Assembly: GCF_002095535.1 (NCBI RefSeq)
Contig: NZ_MLJI01000001.1
Location: 441,602 to 505,601, forward strand
Reading direction: 5' to 3'
From: Pantoea cypripedii
GTDB taxonomy: Bacteria > Pseudomonadota > Gammaproteobacteria > Enterobacterales > Enterobacteriaceae
DNA length: 64,000 nucleotides
Part shown: positions 33,579-42,327 of the stretch, piece by piece
Numbering within the stretch: the stretch's first letter is position 1
Layout: every line of letters starts with the position of its first letter
Notes under the pieces: generated by a model
What the model saw: the letters and a program-made list of their open reading frames with translations, nothing else
What the model was told of the DNA's origin: nothing
The model's database searches: none
Made by a program: the position numbers and the translations under genes

Positions 33579-35249
33579 TTATTGTTGCCAGCCAATGTTA
33601 TTTCCTGTCTTACCCCATATATCCACACTGGCGTTGGCCGTTCCTGTTTTTAACGCAGGGGAATCGCTGGCAAGCTGAAGGATATTTTTTGCCTCTTTCA
33701 TTCCCGCTGGAGGGACCAGGGGTACGGTGAATCTGAATTTGGGATCGACATAGTGTAAGTCGCGGGTTGAAACCCCCGGTAAGGCTGCCGGAGCTGCGGC
33801 AACCCAGGCTTCCGAGAAGAAAATACAATTTTTAAAGGCATATTTGGTCAGTAAACTACCAAACGTCGCGACATGCTCCGGGCTGATAAGATCTGAGTTA
33901 TCCCGGTGCTTCCAGTAAAAAATACAATTCTCAAGGGTCAGCGCGGTGGCAGCCGGATTATCTTCTTTACGTGGATTGCAATAAAGAACATGGTCATTGG
34001 CCTGAGAAACGGTGTCGATGAACAGACAATTACGCACCACATTGTTATAGCAGTAGCGAAAACAGCAGGCTTTTTTCCAGTAAATATCAGAGGTTCGCTG
34101 CGTTCGCGCTACCCCATCATTGTACGAGACAATATATTCAATCACGTTATCAACACAGCCAACACCGTAGGTATGGTAGAGCGTGTAGGTATCTTCACTG
34201 AGTGGTTTATAGCCGTTAGCATGGTACCAGCTGTTAGAGAACGGCCCCTGTACCAGCATGAAGGGTTTGGCATTATTGGTCAGGTAGCCCCAGCGCAACA
34301 GGCAATTATTGCAATGGTAATCTAAATCCAGTGCGTAACGATCGGGTGCTGCCGGGCCGGAACCATGCACTTCAAAATTCTGGCCAGTGGCATAAGCGCA
34401 CATAGTCATCCATAACGGAACATCAGCACGGGCGGTGGTCCAGGCCTGTGGATCTTTTACCGGGTTATAAACATTGGTGCGGTAGGAAGAATAATAAATA
34501 TTATCCCAACCCGATTCCCATTCATCACCACGAACATCGCGGTTTTTGTTTTTACTGGCGGCACCGGAAAGTAAAACGCCGTAGTTGACAATATTAGTGA
34601 ATGAAACATCAAGGATACGTACCCCATAACTCTTGCGCTGGTCACCGTAATAGGTTGCAGGATCGGAAAGATTGGGGTTACCGCGAAAAAATATGCCACA
34701 GTTGATATGATCACCATAAATATCATGGATAAAGATTTTATGGGCAATATTCGTCTTGTCTCTGACTGCCAGATGAATACAGGCAACTTCTTTAGTGGGT
34801 GCTGACCCAGCTATCGCAGCGGGATCACCGATAAAATTAATATGGTGAATTTCCAGATTGCATATCCCGTTTTCGTCTCCCCGAACCGTGCCATACAGAT
34901 AACCGCCGGTATGCTGTTCACCAGGTGGCGAGGAGAGCTGTAACGAATTGATATTAAAGTTCTGGAACGTCGTGTCGGTATGACGTGTGGCGGCATCTTT
35001 AGGATACCAGATCGGCCAGGCACCCTCTCCATACGATGTCAGAACACTTTGCGTCCCCGAACGATTGAGGAAAAAGGCGAGTTTATTCTGGCTAAGATAG
35101 GACCAGTTAAAACGCGTGCCACATTTGATCGCAACAGTGACAGGATGGCTGACACCGGAGGCGATGACTTCATCCATCGTACGAAAAGGGTGCTCCTGAC
35201 TCCCGTCACCACGCGCAGTCGATGAAGGATCAACATAGATATACTTCAT
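33579..35249 (-). CDS. Right-handed beta-helix protein, possible polysaccharide-processing enzyme
   Basis: Encodes 556 residues. It opens with IYVDPSSTARGDGSQEHPF, the usual start of DUF1565/pectate-lyase-like beta helices, and continues with short repeating strand segments rich in N, G and V/I, e.g. GVRILDVSFTNIVNYGVLL. No signal peptide is evident. EPS loci of amylovoran and stewartan type carry tailspike-like glycan-cutting proteins (AmsF/WceF) near their end, and this could be an analogue; catalytic residues cannot be assigned by eye. Confidence 0.7.
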   Translation of the reverse strand: MKYIYVDPSSTARGDGSQEHPFRTMDEVIASGVSHPVTVAIKCGTRFNWSYLSQNKLAFFLNRSGTQSVLTSYGEGAWPIWYPKDAATRHTDTTFQNFNINSLQLSSPPGEQHTGGYLYGTVRGDENGICNLEIHHINFIGDPAAIAGSAPTKEVACIHLAVRDKTNIAHKIFIHDIYGDHINCGIFFRGNPNLSDPATYYGDQRKSYGVRILDVSFTNIVNYGVLLSGAASKNKNRDVRGDEWESGWDNIYYSSYRTNVYNPVKDPQAWTTARADVPLWMTMCAYATGQNFEVHGSGPAAPDRYALDLDYHCNNCLLRWGYLTNNAKPFMLVQGPFSNSWYHANGYKPLSEDTYTLYHTYGVGCVDNVIEYIVSYNDGVARTQRTSDIYWKKACCFRYCYNNVVRNCLFIDTVSQANDHVLYCNPRKEDNPAATALTLENCIFYWKHRDNSDLISPEHVATFGSLLTKYAFKNCIFFSEAWVAAAPAALPGVSTRDLHYVDPKFRFTVPLVPPAGMKEAKNILQLASDSPALKTGTANASVDIWGKTGNNIGWQQ

Positions 35250-35298
35250 TCTGAAATACCCTGATAATAAGCGGGCCAGGATGCAAGCCCTCTACTAT

Positions 35299-36174
35299 TT
35301 ATTGGATCAGTTTTTCGAAGAACTCATAAGGAATGCCTGATGATATTTTCCTTGTAAAGACACAGCCCGAAGCTTTGATCCTGGCGAGGTCACTACAATC
35401 AAGAGTTCTTGGATAATCCGGCCCGGTTGTCCAGTCGATATATCTTAGAGCGTCATTCAGTTTATTTTCATCATGATAATTATCGGTCACACCGATCTCC
35501 TTAAGAGCAGTATGAAAGAAAACCTCATCAGAAATAAAAGAATGATGAAACAAATCACGATACCAGTCATTGGCGTTAATAAATGCCATTAAAGACTGCA
35601 ACGTTTTCTGGTTCAATGAAATCCAGTTGGTACCTTTGTAAAACTGTGCGACCTTATGGGCATCCTGTTTAAAACGTCTGCTGACATAAAATGGCATAAT
35701 AATCCTGAACATTCGAGTCTTCATCTTTTCAGGAAGGCTTTTATTTTTCTTATAGAAATAGTGTGGGTAGTCATACCTGACCCTGAGCAGAGGATCCACA
35801 TAAGTATTGCGTTTATCCTGATAGTGGATCAGATTCCTCATTGCAATGGAGGATAACAAATCATTGATTTCCTGGTTGGTCATACACGGGAGGTCATCTC
35901 CCGAAATTAAAAACATATAATCAAAGCTAAAGTTTAATGCTTCATTAAAAGTTTTAATCGTCGAGTCAACAAGGCTGTACCCTCCCCAGGATATATCAAC
36001 ACGATCTCTGACAAAGAAAATATTTTTTTGCAGTGAAAACGTCAAATTCATCCATCGGAGACTTAGCATCCACATGAATTAAAATGATATTTTCTTCAAA
36101 GGCAGACAAATAATTCACCGTATATAAAAGTGGATTGGTGATTTTATGGCAAAGAATACAAAATATTTTCTTCA
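35299..36174 (-). CDS. Core-2/I-branching-type glycosyltransferase, frameshifted
   Basis: Two frames together make a protein of about 290 residues. The 5' part starts at ATG 36174 (MKKIFCILCHKITNPLLYTV, then IILIHVDAKSPMDEFDVF). It joins the long frame (KNIFFVRDRVDISWGGYSLV, MFLISGDDLPC, TNWISLNQKT, SDEVFFHT) if one base is removed from the T7 run at 36023-36029. HVD and SGDD are typical of GT14-like branching enzymes that transfer a sugar onto a chain. The frameshift may be a sequencing error, decay or phase variation. Confidence 0.75.
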
Positions 36175-36245
36175 TTTTCTACTCTCCTAAAGATGAAACA
36201 GCTCATTTTAATGAATTCGATCAACAGGATAAGCAATACTTCACA

Positions 36246-36785
36246 TCAGGCTACGCGAATATTTTCTGGTTGATACTTACGGGTTTTGATAAAGGGCTTC
36301 TGCGCTATCACGTAGTGATCGTCAGCGACACTGGTCATCACTATGGCCCCTGCACCAATAACAACATTATGGCCGATCTCAATATCATCACCGAGAATAC
36401 AGGAGTTAACTCCCATCGAGACATTATCACCGATGATAAAATGCTCTGGATAAGACAACCTATTCCCTCCCACGGTACAACATTGTCTGATATTGAAATT
36501 CTTGCCGATGACACAGCCGCTATTGATAACCACCGAGTAGGCATGCCAGACGACAAATCCATGACCAATTTTCGTCCGGTATGAAATTTCAATGCCAAAC
36601 ATAAATTCATTAAAAAACTTATGCATAATAACAAAGAGTAACGTTATCGGATAAAACACCGCCACGCGCCGGGCATGTAATGAGGCCAGCCGATACAGCA
36701 GTACAACCAGCTTCGATTTGATGCCTGGATTCATTTTAATTTCTGACAACGTCAGTTTCATGCTGCGAAAGATATTCATCATCAC
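36246..36785 (-). CDS. Serine acetyltransferase-like O-acetyltransferase of the EPS locus
   Basis: Encodes 179 residues. The second half is a left-handed beta helix of hexapeptide repeats: IGHGFVVWHAYSVVINSG, IIGDNVSMGVNSCILGD, IEIGHNVVIGAGAIV. The histidine in VVWHA fits the catalytic position in CysE/WcaB-like enzymes. It probably acetylates a sugar of the repeat unit in the cytoplasm. Its start overlaps the end of the wzx gene by four bases. Confidence 0.85.
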   Translation of the reverse strand: MMMNIFRSMKLTLSEIKMNPGIKSKLVVLLYRLASLHARRVAVFYPITLLFVIMHKFFNEFMFGIEISYRTKIGHGFVVWHAYSVVINSGCVIGKNFNIRQCCTVGGNRLSYPEHFIIGDNVSMGVNSCILGDDIEIGHNVVIGAGAIVMTSVADDHYVIAQKPFIKTRKYQPENIRVA

Positions 36786-38092
36786 TCACCTGATCCAGGA
36801 TTGTAGTTAATCCTGACTTGTTTATTATTAAGAAAACCAAGACAATTAATCTGAAATGTTCTGACATGCAACCTGAATACAATCCCGCTCCTGAAGAAAT
36901 AATTAAACACAGTTAAAGAAATGAGTTCTGTCAATAGCGTCGCTATCGCGGCACCACAGATGCCATAGAACCAGATAAGTGGAAAATTTAAAACTATACT
37001 GGTCAGCAGCACCAACAGTGTTTTTTTGGACAAAAAGGCATAGCCAGAATACTTAGCGATAAAGCGTCCTGACACGGTTCCCAACGCTGACAGCATGGTT
37101 GAACCAAAAATAATCAACAAAGGTATGTAGGCAGCCTCATATTTTTCGCCATAAAAGTAATCGATGAAGTAGCGACCAAAAAAGAATGACACGATAAAAA
37201 CGGGTAATGATATGGCAATAACTGTGATATTAAGCTTAGCCGTTTTGTTCAATGCTTCTTCTTCATCATTTTCTGAAAAAATTGCCGGAAATGCAGAGGT
37301 CGTAAAGGCATTGAAGACAAATGACCATGCACCAGCAAGGGTAGCCGCAACCGAGAACACACCGACGGTCCCATGACCCTCCATAAATTCCAGCCCCATC
37401 ATCGAGAGTCGCGTATAAAGTGCAACCGAGATTGAGGAGATCACGAATGCCATACCGGAGTAAAAGAGGTATTTGGCATAGCGCATCTGATTTCGCCAGA
37501 CCACTGTTGGCCGGTCGATTTCAAGATGGAAAAGAAACCGACGCAATACAAAAGGTATCAGGCCTGTCAGGATTATCGGTACACATAACCAGACTGGATC
37601 CATTTCCAGCCAGGCAATCCCCCAGCGGCAAAGCAGGCTCACCACCAGACCAATCACATTGATCAACGTGTTCTTTTTTGACTCCAGCTTTGCATCAAAG
37701 AACAGGTTATAAACATCGAGTGTGGTGAATAAGCAGGCCAGACAACAGGCAAAAACAAAATAGATCCCCTCTTCACCCAATCGCCACCAGGTAAATGCAA
37801 TGAAGGGAATACAGAGCACAGCAAAAATCAACAACCTGAACCAGGTTGTGGTGAGTGTGATCTTGATCCCCGACTGCTGGTTCCTGCTCATCCTTTTGTA
37901 AATGATGACATCGCTGCCCATCTGGGCGACAATTTGTGTTATCTGGAAAATTGACGTCGCGAACGCGATCTCTCCAAATATCTCTGGCCCTACATATTTT
38001 GCTACGAAGGACGTAACGAAAATCAGGCCAAATACAGCTATCAGCTTTTCAGATATGATCCAGAAAGCATTAGTGACCACTCGCCTGTTCAC
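36782..38092 (-). CDS. wzx: Wzx-type flippase (MATE/MVF-like polysaccharide exporter)
   Basis: Encodes about 436 residues with around 12 membrane segments. The GTG start at 38092 is chosen for ACAGGAG upstream; the frame is open to an ATG at 38113. TSFVAKYVGPEIFGEIAFATSIFQI at the N-terminus is typical of polysaccharide flippases. It would move the lipid-linked repeat unit across the inner membrane for Wzy. It is clearly related to the second flippase at 49551 (AKY-GPE-FG motif and several aligned segments). Confidence 0.88.
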   Translation of the reverse strand: MNRRVVTNAFWIISEKLIAVFGLIFVTSFVAKYVGPEIFGEIAFATSIFQITQIVAQMGSDVIIYKRMSRNQQSGIKITLTTTWFRLLIFAVLCIPFIAFTWWRLGEEGIYFVFACCLACLFTTLDVYNLFFDAKLESKKNTLINVIGLVVSLLCRWGIAWLEMDPVWLCVPIILTGLIPFVLRRFLFHLEIDRPTVVWRNQMRYAKYLFYSGMAFVISSISVALYTRLSMMGLEFMEGHGTVGVFSVAATLAGAWSFVFNAFTTSAFPAIFSENDEEEALNKTAKLNITVIAISLPVFIVSFFFGRYFIDYFYGEKYEAAYIPLLIIFGSTMLSALGTVSGRFIAKYSGYAFLSKKTLLVLLTSIVLNFPLIWFYGICGAAIATLLTELISLTVFNYFFRSGIVFRLHVRTFQINCLGFLNNKQVRINYNPGSGE

Positions 38093-38162
38093 AGCAATCT
38101 CCTGTAAGAGCACAACTGTTTCACATCAAAAAAATAAATATGGTGGGATGGAAAGGTAAAGA

Positions 38163-38978
38163 TTAAATTTTTACTCTATCAACACGATAAAGAAAGTTTA
38201 GAAACTTCTCTGGTGCAACCCGGGTAGAAACCCGAACAAGAAAAGCAGCAAGATTGTTAACTATCGAAACCGTCTTCAATTGTCTTTTCAGATTAAAGAG
38301 AGACGCTTCACTCTTAATGTAGTTAAAACCCCGGCGTTTCTTTAACATGCCAGAACCGACACGCACATTCAACAAAATATCTGTTAAATTATGTGTTGTA
38401 AAATTCTCTGCGATTATTCTTAACCAAAGGTTGTAATCCTCCATAAATAAATGATGACGATAGCCCCCAACCTGTTCAACTACCGATTTTTTAAAAATCA
38501 CACTCATATGATTGAAGGGATTTTTGAGTCTTGAAAAGCGTTTAATATCCGTATGATTCTCGGGAAGACGTTTAAGTCGTTGCTGTCCGGTTTCATCAAA
38601 CTCAATAACCGCAGCCCCGAGTAAGGCGACATCAGAATTTTCCTCCATATACTTCATCTGTCGCTGAAAACGCTCCGGAAAACAAATGTCATCCGTATCC
38701 ATACGCGCGATATATTCGCAAGAACAGTGCTTCATTCCTTCTGCCAGCGCCAGTCCTAATCCGATATTCTTTTCCAGTTGTACCCGTTGAACGGAGAGTT
38801 TACTTTCCCACCGTGTTACCACTTCCTCCAGAACATTATCAATAGGGCCATCGATAACCAGAATGATTTCCTTAGGCTGAAGCGTTTGTTGTTCCAGACT
38901 GAGAAAACAACTTTCCAGGTTTTCTGGTGTTTCTTTATAGTATAAGGACATGAGTACAGAGAATGGTTGTTGTAACAT
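38163..38978 (-). CDS. AmsE-like family 2 glycosyltransferase
   Basis: Encodes 271 residues. FSVLMSLYYKETPENLESCF at the start, then DGPIDN, NIGLGLALAEGM, the DXD-type site ARMDTDDICFPERF near residue 93, and HHLFMEDYNLWLRII. It resembles AmsE of amylovoran synthesis. It adds a sugar to the growing lipid-linked repeat unit at the inner face of the membrane; donor and acceptor are unknown. Confidence 0.85.
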   Translation of the reverse strand: MLQQPFSVLMSLYYKETPENLESCFLSLEQQTLQPKEIILVIDGPIDNVLEEVVTRWESKLSVQRVQLEKNIGLGLALAEGMKHCSCEYIARMDTDDICFPERFQRQMKYMEENSDVALLGAAVIEFDETGQQRLKRLPENHTDIKRFSRLKNPFNHMSVIFKKSVVEQVGGYRHHLFMEDYNLWLRIIAENFTTHNLTDILLNVRVGSGMLKKRRGFNYIKSEASLFNLKRQLKTVSIVNNLAAFLVRVSTRVAPEKFLNFLYRVDRVKI

Positions 38979-39017
38979 ATGTCACCTTTTGCTGTGTGTA
39001 ATCAGTAATCAATGCAA

Positions 39018-40054
39018 TCAAATCTCCTGATAAAGTTCGCTATAGCTAAGTGCCATTTTTTTTGCGGAATAGTTTTTTGAATAATTGTTTTTAGCGTTTA
39101 CTGACAGGCTGACCTTGTCGTTAAAAAAATAGTGTTCATCAAGACAATCAATCAGTCCTGATGTTGTTTTATTAAATAAAAAACCGCTTTTCTCCTTATG
39201 GGCATCAAGGACTTCTTTGTGTGGTTCGATATCTGAACAAATAAATGTCTTACCTGAAGCCATTGATTCGATAAGTGCTAATGGAAGACCTTCAGCATGT
39301 GATGCTGAAATGAAACAATCGAAGTCTTTATAAAGGGCATACGGTTGATCGATGCTGCCATGAAAAATAATCTTTTGTTATTAAAACGACTCCGAAGATG
39401 TTCTTCATCCACACCCGCACCAATAATATGCAGTTCAGCTCGCTTCCCTGGGCACCAGGCATCAAAGGCTTCCAGAACCTGTTGAACATTTTTCCGTTTG
39501 TTTAGCACACCCAAATAAAAATAATGCACGACATTGCCATGGCGCTGATGCTGCAAAGCGCGTGGCTGTTCGACACCATTGGGAATAGCCGTCACTTTCT
39601 TCATCGCGTGATGACTCACGCAATGCTTCATCACCGCATAAGAACAGGCCACTTTATGAAAATGACGAATCATGAAGCGTCCGACCAGGCCCTCAAGCAT
39701 TCCTTTAACGAATCCTTTGGTCTGAACGAAGTCCACTTCAAAATAATTATGTATCGTGGTGACCTGCGGGGCCGAGGCAAACGAGAAATAGTTGAAGATA
39801 TCGGAGACCGTGCAATGACTATGCACAACCGAAAACTCCCCTTTGCGGATAAACTTCAGCACCTGTAAAACAGCGGTTCGTTTGAATATGGTGACTTTAG
39901 CTCGTGCAGCAAACTCCCCTTTGCGTTCGCCATCGTTAAGGGCCAAAACTTCAATGTTATAAAAGTCAGGCAGATTTTTTATTATGGTCAGACATACGTT
40001 TACGGGTCCCGCATTTTTTAAACTCGGGACAATAAAAAGGATCTTGTTTTTCAT
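39018..40054 (-). CDS. Family 4 glycosyltransferase, frameshifted
   Basis: Two adjacent frames form one GT-B protein of about 345 residues. The first (from ATG 40054: ILFIVPSLKNAGPVNVCLTI, VVHSHCTVSDIFNYFSF, YLGVLNKRKNVQQVLEAF) runs into noise after RFNNKRLFF. Adding one base to the A5 run at 39363-39367 restores HGSIDQPYALYKDFDCFIS, HAEGLPLALIESMASGKTF and the remaining C-terminus to 39018. The EGLPLALIE segment is the usual GT4 nucleotide-sugar site. Either a sequencing error or a real null allele. Confidence 0.82.
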
Positions 40055-40085
40055 TGTGTGGTGTCTTTTTTAAAAATTGATAAAA

Positions 40086-41342
40086 TTATCTATGCTTTAT
40101 CCAGTACCCGTCATAGTCGATATCGTTGAGGTACTTATCAAAATCTTTCTCGCTATAACTCAGCAGAAATACCGGGCTTGTCCAGGCGTAAGACCACAAG
40201 CCGCCCATCGACAACGTTCTTCTCTGTGTATAGATATTGATGACCAGCAGACTCAGCAGTGCAAATACGACAAGAAAATTCCTGAGCAGAATGCGAAACC
40301 TTGCCGAATTGAGTCCAGCAGAAAATAAATAGACATAGCAAATCCGAATTGCCAGCAGATACTGTGCAACGTTGAGATAGCGCCCCATTGCCGTATATGA
40401 GATAGACATGATAAAGCAGCAGGGAATAAATATATTCAGAAATCTGTCGAATCCTTTTACTTCACTTTTACTCAGGAGGTAAAAAACTAAGGAAACTAAT
40501 CCAAGCACGCGAGTAATAAACGCCACAGCAATAGTATTACTATCGTTTGGCGTGGCACTAAAGGAACCGTCTACGTACCCTCCCATTGCATAATCACCAA
40601 TTCCCATAAATGCGATACTGGGCAGAATCGAGCGCAACGCCACGGCACTCAACAACCAGAAAAATATGCTGAGTGGCAGTACATATTTCTTTTCGACTTT
40701 CACCACGATGCTCGCCAGAAAAGCAAGTAACACAAACATCATGGAAAAATGCATCATTATCGAAAGTGCCAAAAATCCACCACAGCGTAACTTACTACGA
40801 CTGTAATAACAGGTGACGGCATAAATCATAAATACCAGAGAAGTCCCATAACGGATGCCCAACACCAGGTTTAAAATATTTAATGTTGAAAATACCGTGA
40901 AATAGGTTAATGCGAGCCTGCCGGATGAGACTGTCCGGTTTTCATTCCCTGGATTTTTTATCAGCGTGACATTTCTGAAAGATGCCAGCAACAGATAACA
41001 CATCACTCCGCCATAAAAAGCAGGAATAAAAAAGAACGGGATTTTCAATAGCTGGAATATCCAGCCATTAACATAGAGCAGGACATCAGTATGCACCCCG
41101 GCAATATCTGAAAATCGGGTTCCCGGACCATATGCACTGATCTCAAGATAGCGTCGGTAGAGATCACCTAATGGTGGAATCTTGATCAGTAAAAAAAAGT
41201 AGAACATCGACATGACAAAAAATGGCAAACGGTTCATTCCCTTTTTATCCAGAGAGAAAAAGGAAAGCACCAAACCGCCTAATGGAATAGTCATGCTCAT
41301 TGCTAAGCTCAGGGGCATCAGCTTATTCATTCTCATAGTCAT
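40086..41342 (-). CDS. wzy: Wzy-like polysaccharide polymerase (EpsG-type)
   Basis: Encodes 418 residues, almost entirely membrane segments (LVLSFFSLDKKGMNRLPFF, FFIPAFYGGVMCYLLLASF, LSIMMHFSMMFVLLAFLA). The layout and the SIMMHFSMMFVLL histidine segment are like EpsG/Wzy polymerases. In the Wzx/Wzy route it joins repeat units in the periplasm. It is the only candidate polymerase here. Such proteins are poorly conserved, so the call rests on topology and context. Confidence 0.78.
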   Translation of the reverse strand: MTMRMNKLMPLSLAMSMTIPLGGLVLSFFSLDKKGMNRLPFFVMSMFYFFLLIKIPPLGDLYRRYLEISAYGPGTRFSDIAGVHTDVLLYVNGWIFQLLKIPFFFIPAFYGGVMCYLLLASFRNVTLIKNPGNENRTVSSGRLALTYFTVFSTLNILNLVLGIRYGTSLVFMIYAVTCYYSRSKLRCGGFLALSIMMHFSMMFVLLAFLASIVVKVEKKYVLPLSIFFWLLSAVALRSILPSIAFMGIGDYAMGGYVDGSFSATPNDSNTIAVAFITRVLGLVSLVFYLLSKSEVKGFDRFLNIFIPCCFIMSISYTAMGRYLNVAQYLLAIRICYVYLFSAGLNSARFRILLRNFLVVFALLSLLVINIYTQRRTLSMGGLWSYAWTSPVFLLSYSEKDFDKYLNDIDYDGYWIKHR

Positions 41343-41373
41343 GAGCGCACCTTAAATTATTGTCAGTTATTCT

Positions 41374-42231
41374 TTATTTATGGATGCCAATAAGTTTTCT
41401 GACTTTGTGCTTAGCCAGTATCAGCAGGTTGTCAATGCCAGGATAATGAATAAATTCTTTAAAATTTATCTCGTCTTTCCTGTTCTGCTTATCCTGAAAG
41501 TAGAGTGAATTAAGATGCTGACGACTCAGATGCGCTTTATGTGTGGTAATAAATTTTTGATATCCCTGCCATGCCTTACTTCCCGTGGTAATCCGTGGCC
41601 GGTCATCTTCAATGTTCACCACATAAGTTGCATCATTCATTCTGTAACAGGCACCGTAGCGCAGAATCATGCGATACCAGAGATCATAATCCTGCCAGGC
41701 GGGGAAACTGGTATCAAAACCCCCGACGTTTTTCATCATCACTGTCTTGATAAAAACCTGGTTACCCACCCAGTTTTTAAAACCCATCATATTCAGCGTG
41801 ACATCCCCGGTGTATTCTTTCCATTTACGCTCGATGTCACGGTTTTTGAAGATCATGTTGGCGCACAGGAATGATTTATTCAGCCTTCTGCTGGCATCAA
41901 CAAAGTTAGCCACCCTTGCACTGAGGAAATAATCATCATCATCAAGGCCAGTAATAAACTCACCCCTGGCAATTTCGATACAGCGATTGCGTGCATAACA
42001 TGCCCCCATCGGCACGTCGTTTTTCAGATACACGATTCGATTATCACTCTTTTGCATCTCAGCGATGACGGCTGCGGTGTCATCAGATGAACCATCATCA
42101 CAGACAATAATTTCCAGATTTTTATATGTCTGGTTTTGGACTGATGCTATCGCGCTCTTAACCAATGACGAACGGTTATGCGTGGGAATGTAAACTGTGA
42201 CCAGTGGTTGCGCTGCATGCCTGGCATTCAT
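41374..42231 (-). CDS. Family 2 glycosyltransferase
   Basis: Encodes about 285 residues; the start at 42231 follows GGAGATAAG. The GT-A core is plain: VTVYIPTHNRSSLVKSAIAS, IVCDDGSSDDTAAVIAEM, ARNRCIEIARGEFITGLDDDDYF with the DXD site near residue 95, and FPAWQDYDLWYRMIL. It transfers a sugar during repeat-unit assembly; specificity is unknown. Confidence 0.87.
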   Translation of the reverse strand: MNARHAAQPLVTVYIPTHNRSSLVKSAIASVQNQTYKNLEIIVCDDGSSDDTAAVIAEMQKSDNRIVYLKNDVPMGACYARNRCIEIARGEFITGLDDDDYFLSARVANFVDASRRLNKSFLCANMIFKNRDIERKWKEYTGDVTLNMMGFKNWVGNQVFIKTVMMKNVGGFDTSFPAWQDYDLWYRMILRYGACYRMNDATYVVNIEDDRPRITTGSKAWQGYQKFITTHKAHLSRQHLNSLYFQDKQNRKDEINFKEFIHYPGIDNLLILAKHKVRKLIGIHK

Positions 42232-42327
42232 AATCTTATCTCCATGCATAAAAGGAATATGCATATTTATTTTTAGATACCGTATTTATAATAAAAATCA
42301 ATTCATCTGATGCTCTAAAAACTGCTT

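Noticed and set aside
36135..36584. Plus-strand frame opposite the acetyltransferase
   Set aside because: Antisense of hexapeptide repeats; the minus-strand protein is clear.
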